Notes: generated by a model not told the origin, from the letters alone. 64,000 nt of DNA from Ignavibacteriota bacterium (GCA_016218045.1 JACRFB010000001.1:124001-188000); one strand, 5' to 3'. Positions 26,420 to 36,434 are shown, numbered from the stretch's first letter. Translations and numbers: made by a program.

Positions 26420-27964
26420 TTACCGCTTCACAATGCGGAATTCGATACGGCGGTTCTTTGCGCGGTTTTCGGGACCATCGTTCGGCGCGATATGCTGCGT
26501 CTCGCCAAGTCCCTTTGTTGTGATGCGGTTTGTGGCGATGCCCTTGTTCACGAGCCAGTCGCGTACAGAGTTCGCACGACGATCACTCAACTTCATGTTC
26601 GCGGCATCCTTGCCGACATCGTCGGTGTGGCCTGTGATCATGACTTCAAGCGTCGGATTGGTACGCATCGTGTTGTAGGCCTTCATCAGAATTTCTTCTG
26701 ATTCGGGAAGGATAACCGCCTTGTTGGTTTCGAAGTTGATTCCTTCGAGTACGATGTTCTTGCCTTCCTCGAGATTGAGAACGTCGGCCTTGAGAGGATC
26801 GGTACCGTCCTTGATTTCCTTGCCGTCGTTTGCTCCATCACCGTCGGTGTCCTTCACGAGAGGATTCGTGCGATAGATGTTGCGCTCGTCGCAATCGGTC
26901 AATTCGTCGCCGTCCGTATCCGGCTTCAATGGATCGGTGCGCATGTCAAGGACTTCATCTCCGTCGATACATCCGTCGCCGTCGGTATCTTTCTTGAGAG
27001 GATCGGTTTTGTGGCGCAGCACTTCATCACCATCGATGAGGCGGTCACCATCTGTATCCTTGTTGGTCGGATCGGTGCGGTACTGCTTCACTTCATCACC
27101 GTCCATAAGGCCGTCACCATCCGTGTCCTTATTGGTCGGATCCGTGTTGTAGATCGTCCGCTCGTCGGTGTCAAGCAGTCCGTCGCCATCCGTGTCGGTG
27201 ACAACGGGAGGAGGAGGTGGCGCGATGACCTGCACTTCGTCTTCTTTCTGACCGCCGAAATAAAACATGATGCCGGCATGGACAAACGGGAAATTGTCGT
27301 TGATGTTATCGGTCCAGCCGTCGAGGTTGTCGGTAAAGGTGTAGGTCTTCGAGACCGCGAGCGAAATATCAATGACCCTGGTAGCACTATACGTGATTCC
27401 AACACCAGTGGGGATGGTCAGAGAAGACTTGTCGGTGTCCAGAAAGTACTTTGCGTACTGCACCTTATTGCGGTCAGACGTTGTAATATCCGGTTCGAAG
27501 CTTGCGATTCCGATTCCCGCAAAGAAGTACGGACGCAGCCGCGACTTCGGGAAAAACTGCGCCTCGAGCCCGACATTGAAATTGAGAAGATTCGTCTTGA
27601 CTTCATAAGAGTCCCAATTCGGGCTGGCAATCCTGTCTGCTTTGGCCCCGAGCATGTGCAATCCCACGGAACCGGAAACCCCGACTGTTGCGGCACGTCC
27701 GAGGCGCAGGAAGTGATACACGGCTTTGACATCGAAACCGAGGTTAAGTGGTGTTTTAGCGCCCACGAAATATGTGCCATTATCTTGAACATCGCAGTTA
27801 AGCCAGTTGAGTCCCAACTCGACTCCGATCCCAAAATTCTGTGGACGTGCATCGTCCCTGCCTTTCGAATTTTGCTCGATCTCGATGCGGTCTTCCTGCT
27901 GAGAACGCGCGATTCCTGAAGCGAGCAGGAGTAAGGCGCACACAACAGTCATGATGCGTTTCAT
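26420..27964 (-). CDS. OmpA-family outer membrane protein with TSP3 calcium repeats
   Basis: The 514-residue protein has a signal peptide (about 1-21), an N-terminal beta-barrel (about 40-260, ending in HAGIMFYFGG), a proline linker (APPPPP), six thrombospondin type 3 repeats of about 23 residues (DTDGDGLLDTDE, DTDGDGLMDGDE and variants), and a C-terminal OmpA peptidoglycan-binding domain with NFETNKAVILPES, GHTDDVGKDAANMKLSDRRA and NRRIEF. It should tether the outer membrane to peptidoglycan, with the Asp-rich repeats binding Ca2+ and acting as a spacer. The start at 27964 precedes a good signal peptide; the longer frame does not. Confidence 0.92.
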   Translation of the reverse strand: MKRIMTVVCALLLLASGIARSQQEDRIEIEQNSKGRDDARPQNFGIGVELGLNWLNCDVQDNGTYFVGAKTPLNLGFDVKAVYHFLRLGRAATVGVSGSVGLHMLGAKADRIASPNWDSYEVKTNLLNFNVGLEAQFFPKSRLRPYFFAGIGIASFEPDITTSDRNKVQYAKYFLDTDKSSLTIPTGVGITYSATRVIDISLAVSKTYTFTDNLDGWTDNINDNFPFVHAGIMFYFGGQKEDEVQVIAPPPPPVVTDTDGDGLLDTDERTIYNTDPTNKDTDGDGLMDGDEVKQYRTDPTNKDTDGDRLIDGDEVLRHKTDPLKKDTDGDGCIDGDEVLDMRTDPLKPDTDGDELTDCDERNIYRTNPLVKDTDGDGANDGKEIKDGTDPLKADVLNLEEGKNIVLEGINFETNKAVILPESEEILMKAYNTMRTNPTLEVMITGHTDDVGKDAANMKLSDRRANSVRDWLVNKGIATNRITTKGLGETQHIAPNDGPENRAKNRRIEFRIVKR

Positions 27965-28257
27965 CGGATAATCTCCTCGACTGTGACGATGAATAGAACT
28001 TTTATCTTCTTTGGTCATTTTTTCAAACATGTCCCAATATAGGCAGACAGCGGATCCCCTCTTCACCAGTTCGCCAGTTCGCCGTGATCGACCTAGTCCT
28101 GTCAGAATGGTATCTAAGGATGCGGTGCTGTTGTTTGTCCATGTGTGGTATAGGCCTTAAGATACCACCAAAAGCAATACCCTCAAAGCAAGAAAGGAGG
28201 AAAATACCTTTTTGTCAACCCGACTGATCATCCACGGAGGACGGGAGGCATAAAGGA

Positions 28258-28758
28258 CTACTTGGCCAACAGGCGCAACGCCGGAATAATCTCTCTGATA
28301 TGCTCACGATCCCAGCCTGAAAACGTGTAACGGACCCTCCAGTCTGCATCTACGAGGAAAATCGCCGGAAAATTCGACAATCGGAACTGGGTGCTGAGTT
28401 CCTTGTCGGAATCCATCAATACATCGCCAGGGAATCGGTACTGTGAGAGAAAGAGCTTGACGCGGTCTCCATTCCCATCTACCGCAATGGCGATGTATTT
28501 GATTTGAGCGTTGCCGCGAAATTGTTCGGTGATGTAATGAAATTCCGAGAACATTGTACGTGAGGCGTCGTCATCGGGAGAGAAAAAGATAAGGCACAGC
28601 GTCTTGCCGTCGTATTTCTCAATGTCAAACCATGCCCCTGTCGCGGTCTCAAGTTCGATATAGGGAATCTCCTCGCCCACGCGTAACGAAGCGGGCTTCA
28701 TAAACAAATACACCGCAACCCCGAGACCGAGGAGAACGACGACAATCAGATACCGCAT
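28258..28758 (-). CDS. Thioredoxin-fold redoxin lacking the CxxC motif
   Basis: The 166-residue protein has an N-terminal membrane anchor (about 3-20) and a TlpA/AhpC-like thioredoxin fold (about 28-160) on the periplasmic side. Where the family has a WCxxC active site, this protein reads FFSPDDDASRTMF (58-70), so both redox cysteines are gone and only Cys55 remains. The cis-Pro region is kept (LSNFPAIFLVDADW). It therefore probably has a binding or chaperone role rather than dithiol chemistry, unless an upstream Cys suffices. It lies 129 bases downstream of the DUF4175 gene on the same strand. Confidence 0.83.
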   Translation of the reverse strand: MRYLIVVVLLGLGVAVYLFMKPASLRVGEEIPYIELETATGAWFDIEKYDGKTLCLIFFSPDDDASRTMFSEFHYITEQFRGNAQIKYIAIAVDGNGDRVKLFLSQYRFPGDVLMDSDKELSTQFRLSNFPAIFLVDADWRVRYTFSGWDREHIREIIPALRLLAK

Positions 28759-28887
28759 GAGCTGACACCTGGCAATGTGATATTCGCGGCGATCTCGCCG
28801 CGTGGAACAAAACTAGACCATTAGGTCCACATATCGCAATAGTCGCCTGGCGATGGCTTCGACATTTTGCACATCGGGCACAAAGAA

Positions 28888-31800
28888 TCAATTCTGACCG
28901 ATCACTTTTTCAAGCGCGTCAAAATAGTGTCGAATAAGTGCTTCATAATCGCGGTTGTAACCTTCGTTTAATGCCTTCTGCATGTCGTATTTGATCCCGG
29001 AGTCGGACTCGAGTTTTGTCGGATCGAGCTGCGCGGGACTGCGACGGGCCAGATCCCGACCAGTCTCAGACTTCCGTTGTTTCTCCCAATCCCGCTCGCG
29101 CATGGAACGGGACGCGTCGAGCATGCGTGAGAGAATACGCTCCTGTTTCTGCATAGTGTTTGGATTGACCTCACCCTGTTGCATGTCGCGCACTACTTCC
29201 TGCATCTCCTCGGCAATGCGCGCCATGTCTCCCATCAATCGTTTGCCTTCAGCGCTGCGCTTTGCCTCTTCGTTCAACTGTTGCAAAGATTTCTGAAGGG
29301 CCATCTGTTGCTGGGCGAGTCTCTGCATCGAAGCTGCCTGCTGTGGCGTCATGCGCCCCCCCTGCATCATCTGTTGAGTGCCTTGATTTATCCCCATCTG
29401 CTGCTGAGCCATCCGCTGCAGTTGCGACATCATCGAGCCTCCCGAACTGCCACCAGACTTACTCGACTGCATACCCTTTGCGATCTGTTTGGCCGCTTCA
29501 TTCAATTCGGTCATTGCACCGCCCATTTGGTCACCGGAAGAGCCCTTGTTGCGGTTCTGCATGCTCTGCATCGATTCGCGCATCTTGCGCATCGCTTGAC
29601 CAAGATGCTGCCCCATCTCGGGAGTCACCGAAAATGATTTTTTCGACAGCTCCATCAGATCGTTCGCTGCGTTGTTTAGTTGATCCATCAACTCAGACTG
29701 CTGTTGCATCATCTCACGGAACATCTGTGAATTCTGAGGCAGCGAGGCCGTTGTATTCCGAAGACTCTCCTGCTTGCGCGAGAGATCGAGGACGTTGTCA
29801 AGTGCCCGTTTAAATGCCTGCTGCACCATTCGTTCCTGATTCTCGGAGAGTTTCTTCCGGACCTTCTCCATCTTCTTTTGCACCTTCCGCATCTGCTCCG
29901 CGAGTTTTTTCTGTCCCTTCGATGCGGAGGAACAGTTTCCTCCTTCGCACTGGCTGGATGCCTCGCTCATCTGTTGCTGCATCTCGGACAAGTTCATCTC
30001 CGACTGCGCTTCCTGCATCTCGGAGAGGGGCATATCCTGCGGAAACTCCTCCATTTTCTTTTGCAATTCATCCATCTCCCGCTGCATCGCAGCGGCCTGC
30101 TCGCGTAGTTCTTTCTGTTCCTTGGCCAGTCGCTCCAGTTCTTCCTTGTTGGTAGGATCTGCCTTTCCCGTGCGCTCCGCGAGATCCTCCTGTTTGGAGG
30201 CGAGATCTTCGGATCGTTTTGCCAATTCCTCGGCCTTCTGCTCAATCTGCAGCCGCTTGAGCAAATCGATTGTCCGCTCGATGCTTCGCCTGAACGAGTC
30301 CTCGTTGAATTTGAAATTCTCGAGAGCCTGCTTCATCTGCTCGGGCGACATCATTTTCATCGCCTCGTTCATTCGTTTCATCGCTTCGCGGAGTTCGGGT
30401 GCATCCACCTGCTTCATCAGATCTTGCAGCTCCTGGTATTTTTTCATCGTCTCATCAGACACGAGATTTTGCTTCTGCATGTCCTCGTTCAGTCGAGCCA
30501 ACTGATCCTTCACCTTGGTGATGTCATCAAGTATCTTTTCCTGACGCTTCAATGCTTCTTCCATGGCACGCTTCTGCTGCCAGTCCATCTTTTCAGCATT
30601 CTGCTGCTTCAGTTCCCTCTGGAGGTTCTCGATCTGCTTCTGTACATCCTCGGCGCCGCTCAACGCCTTCGTCAAATCCTCCGCTGCTTTGTCCTGTGTC
30701 TTATCGGCGCGCGCAAACACTTCCTCCATCGACGGTAGCCGAAGTGTCTGCATCCTGCTCCGCGCAGATTTAGGCCCGCCGATATTGTCGTTATCGAATA
30801 CCTCCACGAAGTACTCTACAACATCTTCAGGCACCAGGCTGAGTGAGGAAAGATTCCAGATGTATGCCACCTCCGCCTCCTTTCCCGATCCGGCGGGAAG
30901 AGGAATGCTCACCGTGGTGTACGTGTCAGCGGCCTGTTCGTACTTTGATGCGGAAAGCCGATAGTGCAATAAAAGATGTGTGAATCCGAAATCGTCCCCG
31001 ATGCGTGCAAGCATTGGCAGCCGCAGGGCTTCATCAAGATCCGTCTGCGCATCCGGCTCGACAATTTCAATGGTGGGATGGAGATCCGGGACAACCCGTA
31101 TGCTGTATGTTACAGGATCGACATTTCTAATGCCTGCCGCGTCTTTTAGATCAACATGGTACGTGCCGTCCCGGAGGATGCGGAATGAGCCGTTGGCCGT
31201 GAGACCCTCGTGAGTCAATGCCACGCGGTGACTGTCGCTGATTACAACTGCGGCTTCAGCTACATCCTTGTTCAGGACACATTCGAACGATGCAATAGTC
31301 CCGGCCAATGCGGTGATATCACCGCTGTTGTCATCGAGAGCACGGGAAGGCAGACGCGTGTACGAAGGGAAGGTCAGCAACACTCTCATTCTGCGCACAA
31401 GAGGACGGTCGACGACTCTCACTGTAAACTCACGACTGCGGAAGCCATCAGCTTCGGCATAGTACACAAGCGTCGAGCGTAGTGCCGTGACACTGTGCAC
31501 CGCAGCCCCACTGCTGTCTAGCCGTGCCGGGGCGGTGTCGAACTCCGACTGGGTCGACTCGCGGACATGGATGCGTATGTCGGGCTGAGTCCGTAGTGAG
31601 GTTGTTACGCGTATGACCACCGGTTCACCTTTTACGGCCTCGAGATCACCGGGGGTGACAATAAAATCAAACGGCGCAGGAGGAGCATAGTCCGTGCGAA
31701 AATGAACAAGTCGGTCTGCAGCTTCCGACATCCGGCTTGGGAAAGCGGCAAATGCAAGAAGAAAAACCGCGGCGTGTATGGCACAGATACGCAGAGCGCG

Positions 31801-32289
31801 AGAGGTTGGTCTGCGGTCGACAATGGGATCAATATCGAGGATTTCGAATTTACCCGCGGCGTCTTCAAATCCGGCATCTATGAGTGCGAGCGAGTATGGC
31901 GGAGCATCGTTTGAACGAGATTCCCTCCAAATCTGCAGGGCGTTGAGTAAGCGATCCCGCAATTGCGGATGTGCTTCTCCGATCTCACGTGCGATGGAAT
32001 CTTCAGTCTGCCTGGGACGCATGCCCACACGACGAAGAATTGAAGCACCTCCAAAATACGCCGTGCCGGCGGCGACCGCGAGAGCTGCCGAGATTACGAG
32101 AATGGTTCGAGCGACAACTCCTGCGTACAGCACTGCTTCCGCTGTGATGGCGAGAAACAGCACCCCGATCACTATCGCCGTTATGAGCGCGACAGCGCGC
32201 GTATCTGCGGTTCGTTCGCGAAGGTCGCGCACGTGACGCAGCCTGGAAATGATGCGACCATAGTTGTTCTGAAGCTCATCGCGATGCAT
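28888..32289 (-). CDS. DUF4175-family membrane-anchored coiled-coil protein
   Basis: The 1133-residue protein has two membrane spans at about 35-57 and 62-85 and a third at about 167-184, then beta-rich, Ig-like domains (about 200-530), and a very long helical region (about 540-1090) rich in Gln, Met, Glu and Lys (for example MQREMDELQKKMEEFPQD), forming extended coiled coils with Ser/Gly-rich hinges. This architecture matches DUF4175, seen in FCB-group genomes next to DUF4159 and BatA-type genes. Its molecular role is not established. It follows the DUF4159 gene by 33 bases and is probably cotranscribed. The stretch around residues 767-776 holds two cysteines in QCEGGNCSS that could form a disulfide. 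Confidence 0.85.
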   Translation of the reverse strand: MHRDELQNNYGRIISRLRHVRDLRERTADTRAVALITAIVIGVLFLAITAEAVLYAGVVARTILVISAALAVAAGTAYFGGASILRRVGMRPRQTEDSIAREIGEAHPQLRDRLLNALQIWRESRSNDAPPYSLALIDAGFEDAAGKFEILDIDPIVDRRPTSRALRICAIHAAVFLLAFAAFPSRMSEAADRLVHFRTDYAPPAPFDFIVTPGDLEAVKGEPVVIRVTTSLRTQPDIRIHVRESTQSEFDTAPARLDSSGAAVHSVTALRSTLVYYAEADGFRSREFTVRVVDRPLVRRMRVLLTFPSYTRLPSRALDDNSGDITALAGTIASFECVLNKDVAEAAVVISDSHRVALTHEGLTANGSFRILRDGTYHVDLKDAAGIRNVDPVTYSIRVVPDLHPTIEIVEPDAQTDLDEALRLPMLARIGDDFGFTHLLLHYRLSASKYEQAADTYTTVSIPLPAGSGKEAEVAYIWNLSSLSLVPEDVVEYFVEVFDNDNIGGPKSARSRMQTLRLPSMEEVFARADKTQDKAAEDLTKALSGAEDVQKQIENLQRELKQQNAEKMDWQQKRAMEEALKRQEKILDDITKVKDQLARLNEDMQKQNLVSDETMKKYQELQDLMKQVDAPELREAMKRMNEAMKMMSPEQMKQALENFKFNEDSFRRSIERTIDLLKRLQIEQKAEELAKRSEDLASKQEDLAERTGKADPTNKEELERLAKEQKELREQAAAMQREMDELQKKMEEFPQDMPLSEMQEAQSEMNLSEMQQQMSEASSQCEGGNCSSASKGQKKLAEQMRKVQKKMEKVRKKLSENQERMVQQAFKRALDNVLDLSRKQESLRNTTASLPQNSQMFREMMQQQSELMDQLNNAANDLMELSKKSFSVTPEMGQHLGQAMRKMRESMQSMQNRNKGSSGDQMGGAMTELNEAAKQIAKGMQSSKSGGSSGGSMMSQLQRMAQQQMGINQGTQQMMQGGRMTPQQAASMQRLAQQQMALQKSLQQLNEEAKRSAEGKRLMGDMARIAEEMQEVVRDMQQGEVNPNTMQKQERILSRMLDASRSMRERDWEKQRKSETGRDLARRSPAQLDPTKLESDSGIKYDMQKALNEGYNRDYEALIRHYFDALEKVIGQN

Positions 32290-32322
32290 GGAATCCGCCT
32301 TTCACTCGATCTCGTATCACCT

Positions 32323-33096
32323 TCAATTCGTCAACGCCCATACGACAATATTGGTGCCCATTTCCAGTGCCTTTCGACGCACGGATTCGGGATCCTTATG
32401 CACCTCCGAATCTGCCCAGCCGTCTCCAAGATTGCTTTCATACGAATAGAATAAAACGAGACGGCCTTCATGGAATAGCCCGAAACCCTGCGGTGCCTTG
32501 CCATCATGCTCATGAATCTTCGGCAATCCTGATGAAAACTGGAAATGTGCCCGATAAATCCCGTGTGAGAACGGTAGTTCCACAAGTTGCTTCTCCGGGA
32601 ACACTTTTTGGATCTCCCGCCTGAATGCAGCATCGAGGCCGTAATCGTCATCAACATATAAAAACCCGCCGTTCTCGAGATACCGTCGCAAATTTCTTGC
32701 TTCGACATCATTGAAGGACACGTTTCCATGCCCGGTCATGTACACGAATGGATAGGAGAACAGTTTGTCACTACCGACCTCCACGAAAAGTTCCGTGCGG
32801 ACGTCGACTGCAATATTTGTGTGGGCTTTGATGAAGGCGAGAAGATTCAGTTCAGAGGACGGATCATTGTACCAGTCACCACCGCCACCATATTTTAGAC
32901 GAGAAATCACAAAGGCGCTGTTCTGTCGCGAGGGCTGTGCGAACGCTGTGTCTGGCTGCAACAGGAATACCGAAGCAAGAAGTACCACGGCCTGCCATCC
33001 ACATATTCCCCCGGAAAGTCGCCCACAGACGGCTGCAACGCGGCGCAATATTTTCGCGCTTCTGCGCGGCTGTATTCGGTGTACTGTCCCGTTCAT
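32323..33096 (-). CDS. DUF4159-domain exported protein
   Basis: The 257-residue protein has an N-terminal signal sequence (hydrophobic about 35-52, ending AFA) after an Arg-rich start, then a DUF4159 domain: ISRLKYGGGGDWYNDPSSEL at the start and a GATase-like YMTGHGNVSFNDVEARNLRRY/LENGGFLYVDDDYGLDAAFRRE core. DUF4159 resembles a glutamine-amidotransferase-like fold without a catalytic Cys here (YMTGHG replaces the nucleophile elbow), so it is likely a binding domain. It heads the unit DUF4159-DUF4175-redoxin and is divergent from a MerR regulator gene. Confidence 0.87.
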   Translation of the reverse strand: MNGTVHRIQPRRSAKILRRVAAVCGRLSGGICGWQAVVLLASVFLLQPDTAFAQPSRQNSAFVISRLKYGGGGDWYNDPSSELNLLAFIKAHTNIAVDVRTELFVEVGSDKLFSYPFVYMTGHGNVSFNDVEARNLRRYLENGGFLYVDDDYGLDAAFRREIQKVFPEKQLVELPFSHGIYRAHFQFSSGLPKIHEHDGKAPQGFGLFHEGRLVLFYSYESNLGDGWADSEVHKDPESVRRKALEMGTNIVVWALTN

Positions 33097-33305
33097 ACAA
33101 AAAAAGTACGACTGGAGCCGCTATCGAGCAAGGCGATTCGTTGGTGTCTCCTCTCTTCGAGCAGACTATCAGCATCTGGTGCTCATCCGTAGCACGAGGC
33201 GAAAATTACACCGGCCTCTTCAATCCATGCTCGATATCGATTCGTGTTGCAACTTCTCCTATCGTTGGTTACTTTCGAACAAACTCGACTTCCGCAGGCG
33301 CGGCC

Positions 33306-33719
33306 ATGAAAGATTTTTCCATAAAAAAGCTCTATTACTCGATCAGTGAGGTGAGTAAGATCACCAACCTGGAACAGTACGTCCTGCGGTACTGGGAATC
33401 GGAGTTCGATGAATTGAAACCGGCAAAGAATCGAGCCGGTAACCGGATCTATACGAATAAAGACATTCAACTCATCCTTTTCATTAAGAAACTGCTTCGG
33501 GAAGAACGCTACACAATCGAGGGCGCAAAACAGGTCATCAAGACTTACCACCCTGAAAGCGACGTTGTTGATGCCGCCACGGCTTCTGCATCAAGCCAAA
33601 CAGCACAGCCAGATCCCTCGCAAACAGCCCTGGTATTCGAGCCAGAGGGGCGTCTTCGGGAAGACCTTGAACGGATACAGGATTTTTTACAGGACCTGCG
33701 AGAACGCATTCGCGCATAA
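33306..33719 (+). CDS. MerR-family transcriptional regulator
   Basis: The 137-residue protein has an N-terminal MerR winged helix-turn-helix (about residues 8-75): YYSISEVSKITNLEQYVLRY, the WESEF variant of the usual W-E motif, and the wing NRAGNRIYTNKDIQLILFIK. The C-terminus is a low-complexity Ala/Ser/Gln/Pro linker and a short helix (DLERIQDFLQDLRERIRA) that could be a dimerisation coil. There is no metal or drug-binding domain, as in the short MerR regulators common in Bacteroidota. It lies 60 bases upstream of tRNA-Pro. Target genes are unknown. Confidence 0.9.
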   Translation: MKDFSIKKLYYSISEVSKITNLEQYVLRYWESEFDELKPAKNRAGNRIYTNKDIQLILFIKKLLREERYTIEGAKQVIKTYHPESDVVDAATASASSQTAQPDPSQTALVFEPEGRLREDLERIQDFLQDLRERIRA

Positions 33720-33779
33720 AGTTCGCATCTTCCGCCTGATTGTCGTATATTTCGTATCCCGCTGTAAAGCACGGGGATT

Positions 33780-33853
<74 letters not shown>

Positions 33854-33861
33854 CAGAAAAG

Positions 33862-33893
33862 AAAAGGCACTTCGAGTGCCTTTTCTTATTTTT
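33862..33893 (+). terminator. Intrinsic terminator after tRNA-Pro
   Basis: A 10-bp stem (AAAAGGCACT at 33862-33871 with its complement at 33875-33884) and TCG loop is followed by CTTATTTTT. It ends the tRNA transcript and separates it from the S9 peptidase gene. Confidence 0.9.
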
Positions 33894-33955
33894 CGTCCTG
33901 CAACATATTGCGCCGATCGCGACTTTTTCTTGCTCGTTAACGAACTGGAGCATTC

Positions 33956-35893
33956 ATGAAACGTTCTTTTGCCCTTCTTCTCCTGCTCTTCGGACCATTC
34001 CTGCAAGCCCAACTGCTTCCGGGAGATAATCTTGTGGTGCAAGGCATTCCACCGATCCCCGTGCAGTTGGCCGAACGTACAAATCAATACCTGAACGTGC
34101 GGGCAGCATCGTTTCGCGATTGGGATCGGGCAGGCAAGGGACTGTACATCACGACACGTTTCGGCAACACCGCGCAGGTGCACGTCGTCGACAGCCCGGG
34201 CGCAGCCCGCAGACAGCTCACTTTCTTCGATGAGCCAATTGGAAGCGCCTTATCGGACCCCCGCCCCGGCCGCGATGGTTTTCTCTTCTCAAAGGACATC
34301 GGTGGGAACGAGTTTTTCCAGCTCTATATGTTCAACCGATCGAAGGGAACCTGGCGACTTCTCACCGACGGTGTCAGCCGAAATGAGTCTCCTGCCTGGT
34401 CTCGTGGCGGGAGATTCATTTCCTACGCGTCGAACAAACGAAATAAAAAGGATACCGACGTCTGGATTATGGACCCTGACGCTCCGGAGAACGCATGGGC
34501 CGTCACAGAAAGAGAGGGAGCCTGGTATCCTGGAGCTTGGTCCTTTGATGACCGCTATCTGATTGTAGCACAGTACGTGTCTGCAAACGAAACCCGCCCG
34601 CATGTGGTGGACCTTACAGAGAAATCCATCTCACCCCTGTTCCCGGCCAATAAACCGCGGGCCGCTTTCTCCAGTTTTGAATGGAGTAAGGACGGGAAGA
34701 CCATCTTCTATGTGTCAGACGAAGGTGGGGACTACAAACATGTGTACTTTCTCGATCGCGCGAGCGGCACTTCCAAGGACCTGACACCGGATCTGCAATC
34801 TGATATTGAGGGACTGGCCATTTCACGGAATGGCTCATGGCTCGCATATATTACAAACGAAGACGGCCGATCCGCGTTGCACCTACACACCTTCCCGGCA
34901 ATGAAAGAGGTCCGGATAATAGGCCTCCCGGTCGGGATTATCAGCGGTCTCGAGTTCGACGACAGAAGTGAACGCCTTGCTATGACGGTGAACGCGGCCA
35001 CAAGTCCCGGCGATGTCTACTCGGTCGATCTCGCTTCGAACAGGATTGACAGATGGACCAATAGTGAAGTCGGCGGCTTGGATACACGCTCCTTCATTGC
35101 TCCGGAGCTAGTCCGCTATCCGACATTCGATTCGCTGCAGGGTAAACCGCGACGTATCCCCGCGTTCGTGTACCGTCCGAAGGGGAGAGCAGGAAAAGCC
35201 CCCGTGGTAATTAATATTCATGGAGGCCCCGAGGGACAGTCGCGCCCGGGATTTAATCCTGCCTTTCAGTTCTGGTTGAATGAACTCAATTGCGTCGTTA
35301 TCGATCCGAACGTACGCGGATCATCAGGTTACGGAAAAACATATCTGGAATCTGATAATTTCAAGAACCGCGAGCTCTCTGTGCGCGACATCGGCGCATT
35401 GCTCGATTGGATCGCGACACAGCCCGACATGGATCCTGCCCGTGTCGCCGTGATCGGAGGTTCGTACGGCGGATATATGGTGCTTGCATCCCTTGTGCAT
35501 TTCGGTGATCGCATCCGATGCGGCGTCGACAACGTGGGTATTTCAAACTTTGTGACCTTCCTCGAAAACACGGAAAGTTACAGACGTGATTTACGCAGGG
35601 TGGAATACGGGGACGAACGCGATCCTGACATGCGGGCCTTTCTGCAGAGCATCTCTCCGCTCAATAACGCAGGGAAGATTCGGAGTCCGCTCTTTGTCGT
35701 TCAAGGCGAGAACGACCCCCGCGTCCCTGCGAGTGAGGCACGTCAGATTGTGACCGCTGTGGAAAAAAACGGGGTGGATGTTTGGTCGCTATTCGCAAAA
35801 GACGAGGGACACGGCTTCGCAAAAAAGCATAATCGCGACTACTACTCACGTGCGGTGATACTCTTTTTTGAGAAGTTCTTGCTGCAGAAATAA
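33956..35893 (+). CDS. S9-family prolyl oligopeptidase/acylaminoacyl peptidase
   Basis: The 645-residue secreted serine peptidase has a signal peptide ending LQAQ (about residue 19), a seven-bladed WD40/TolB-like propeller (about 45-380) that gates the active site, and a C-terminal alpha/beta hydrolase domain (about 400-645). The catalytic Ser503 sits in IGGSYGGYM, the Asp in VVQGENDPRVP and the His in KDEGHGFAKKHN. Family members cleave oligopeptides after Pro or remove acylated N-terminal residues in the periplasm. It probably forms a two-gene unit with the DinB-fold gene 40 bases downstream. Confidence 0.93.
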   Translation: MKRSFALLLLLFGPFLQAQLLPGDNLVVQGIPPIPVQLAERTNQYLNVRAASFRDWDRAGKGLYITTRFGNTAQVHVVDSPGAARRQLTFFDEPIGSALSDPRPGRDGFLFSKDIGGNEFFQLYMFNRSKGTWRLLTDGVSRNESPAWSRGGRFISYASNKRNKKDTDVWIMDPDAPENAWAVTEREGAWYPGAWSFDDRYLIVAQYVSANETRPHVVDLTEKSISPLFPANKPRAAFSSFEWSKDGKTIFYVSDEGGDYKHVYFLDRASGTSKDLTPDLQSDIEGLAISRNGSWLAYITNEDGRSALHLHTFPAMKEVRIIGLPVGIISGLEFDDRSERLAMTVNAATSPGDVYSVDLASNRIDRWTNSEVGGLDTRSFIAPELVRYPTFDSLQGKPRRIPAFVYRPKGRAGKAPVVINIHGGPEGQSRPGFNPAFQFWLNELNCVVIDPNVRGSSGYGKTYLESDNFKNRELSVRDIGALLDWIATQPDMDPARVAVIGGSYGGYMVLASLVHFGDRIRCGVDNVGISNFVTFLENTESYRRDLRRVEYGDERDPDMRAFLQSISPLNNAGKIRSPLFVVQGENDPRVPASEARQIVTAVEKNGVDVWSLFAKDEGHGFAKKHNRDYYSRAVILFFEKFLLQK

Positions 35894-35933
35894 CCCGGAA
35901 CCAGGCAGTGCATTTTAGTACAGGAGAACAGTG

Positions 35934-36434
35934 ATGTACCACTCCATCGAAGAATTCCTTGAAGACTGGCGGAATGAAAGCGGAGCTACCAAGAAGTTGT
36001 TTTCGGTGCTCACGGATGCGTCTTTAAAGAGGCAGGTCAATGATTCTGGCCGCTCGCTCGGGCGACTCGCATGGCACATTACGACCTCGATACCGGAAAT
36101 GGGGGGTAAAACTGGACTGTCCGTGCAAGGGCCGGGAGAGGATTCTGACGTCCCTGACACAGCAATCGAAATCAATACTGCCTACGCGCAAGCTGCAGAC
36201 TCCTTGGCCGAGGCGGTCGGCAATACGTGGAACGATAACACTCTCCTCGAGGAACGGAACATGTACGGAGAAACGTGGTCCAACAAAACCACGCTGGCGG
36301 TATTAGTTCGACATCAGATTCATCATCGTGCTCAGATGACGATCCTGATGAGGCAGGCAGGGTTGATTATCCCCGGCCTGTATGGGCCTTCGAAAGAGGA
36401 GTGGGTGCAGTTCGGAATGCCGCCACAGGAATGA
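35934..36434 (+). CDS. DinB-fold (YfiT/DinB superfamily) protein
   Basis: The 166-residue protein is a four-helix bundle of the DinB/YfiT superfamily. The metal-binding histidines are present: one in GRLAWHITTSIPE and two in LVRHQIHHRAQM. Members are metal-dependent thiol transferases (for example bacillithiol transferases) or of unknown function; the substrate cannot be assigned. The start at 35934 has AGGAG at seven bases upstream; a GTG three bases earlier is in frame and would add one residue. It ends near a shared terminator facing the cytochrome gene. A second DinB gene lies at 56365. Confidence 0.85.
   Translation: MYHSIEEFLEDWRNESGATKKLFSVLTDASLKRQVNDSGRSLGRLAWHITTSIPEMGGKTGLSVQGPGEDSDVPDTAIEINTAYAQAADSLAEAVGNTWNDNTLLEERNMYGETWSNKTTLAVLVRHQIHHRAQMTILMRQAGLIIPGLYGPSKEEWVQFGMPPQE

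Noticed and set aside
26780-27200. Repetitive DNA that could be taken for a CRISPR or VNTR
   Set aside because: It encodes six Asp-rich TSP3 repeats inside the OmpA-family gene; the period is in frame and there are no spacers.
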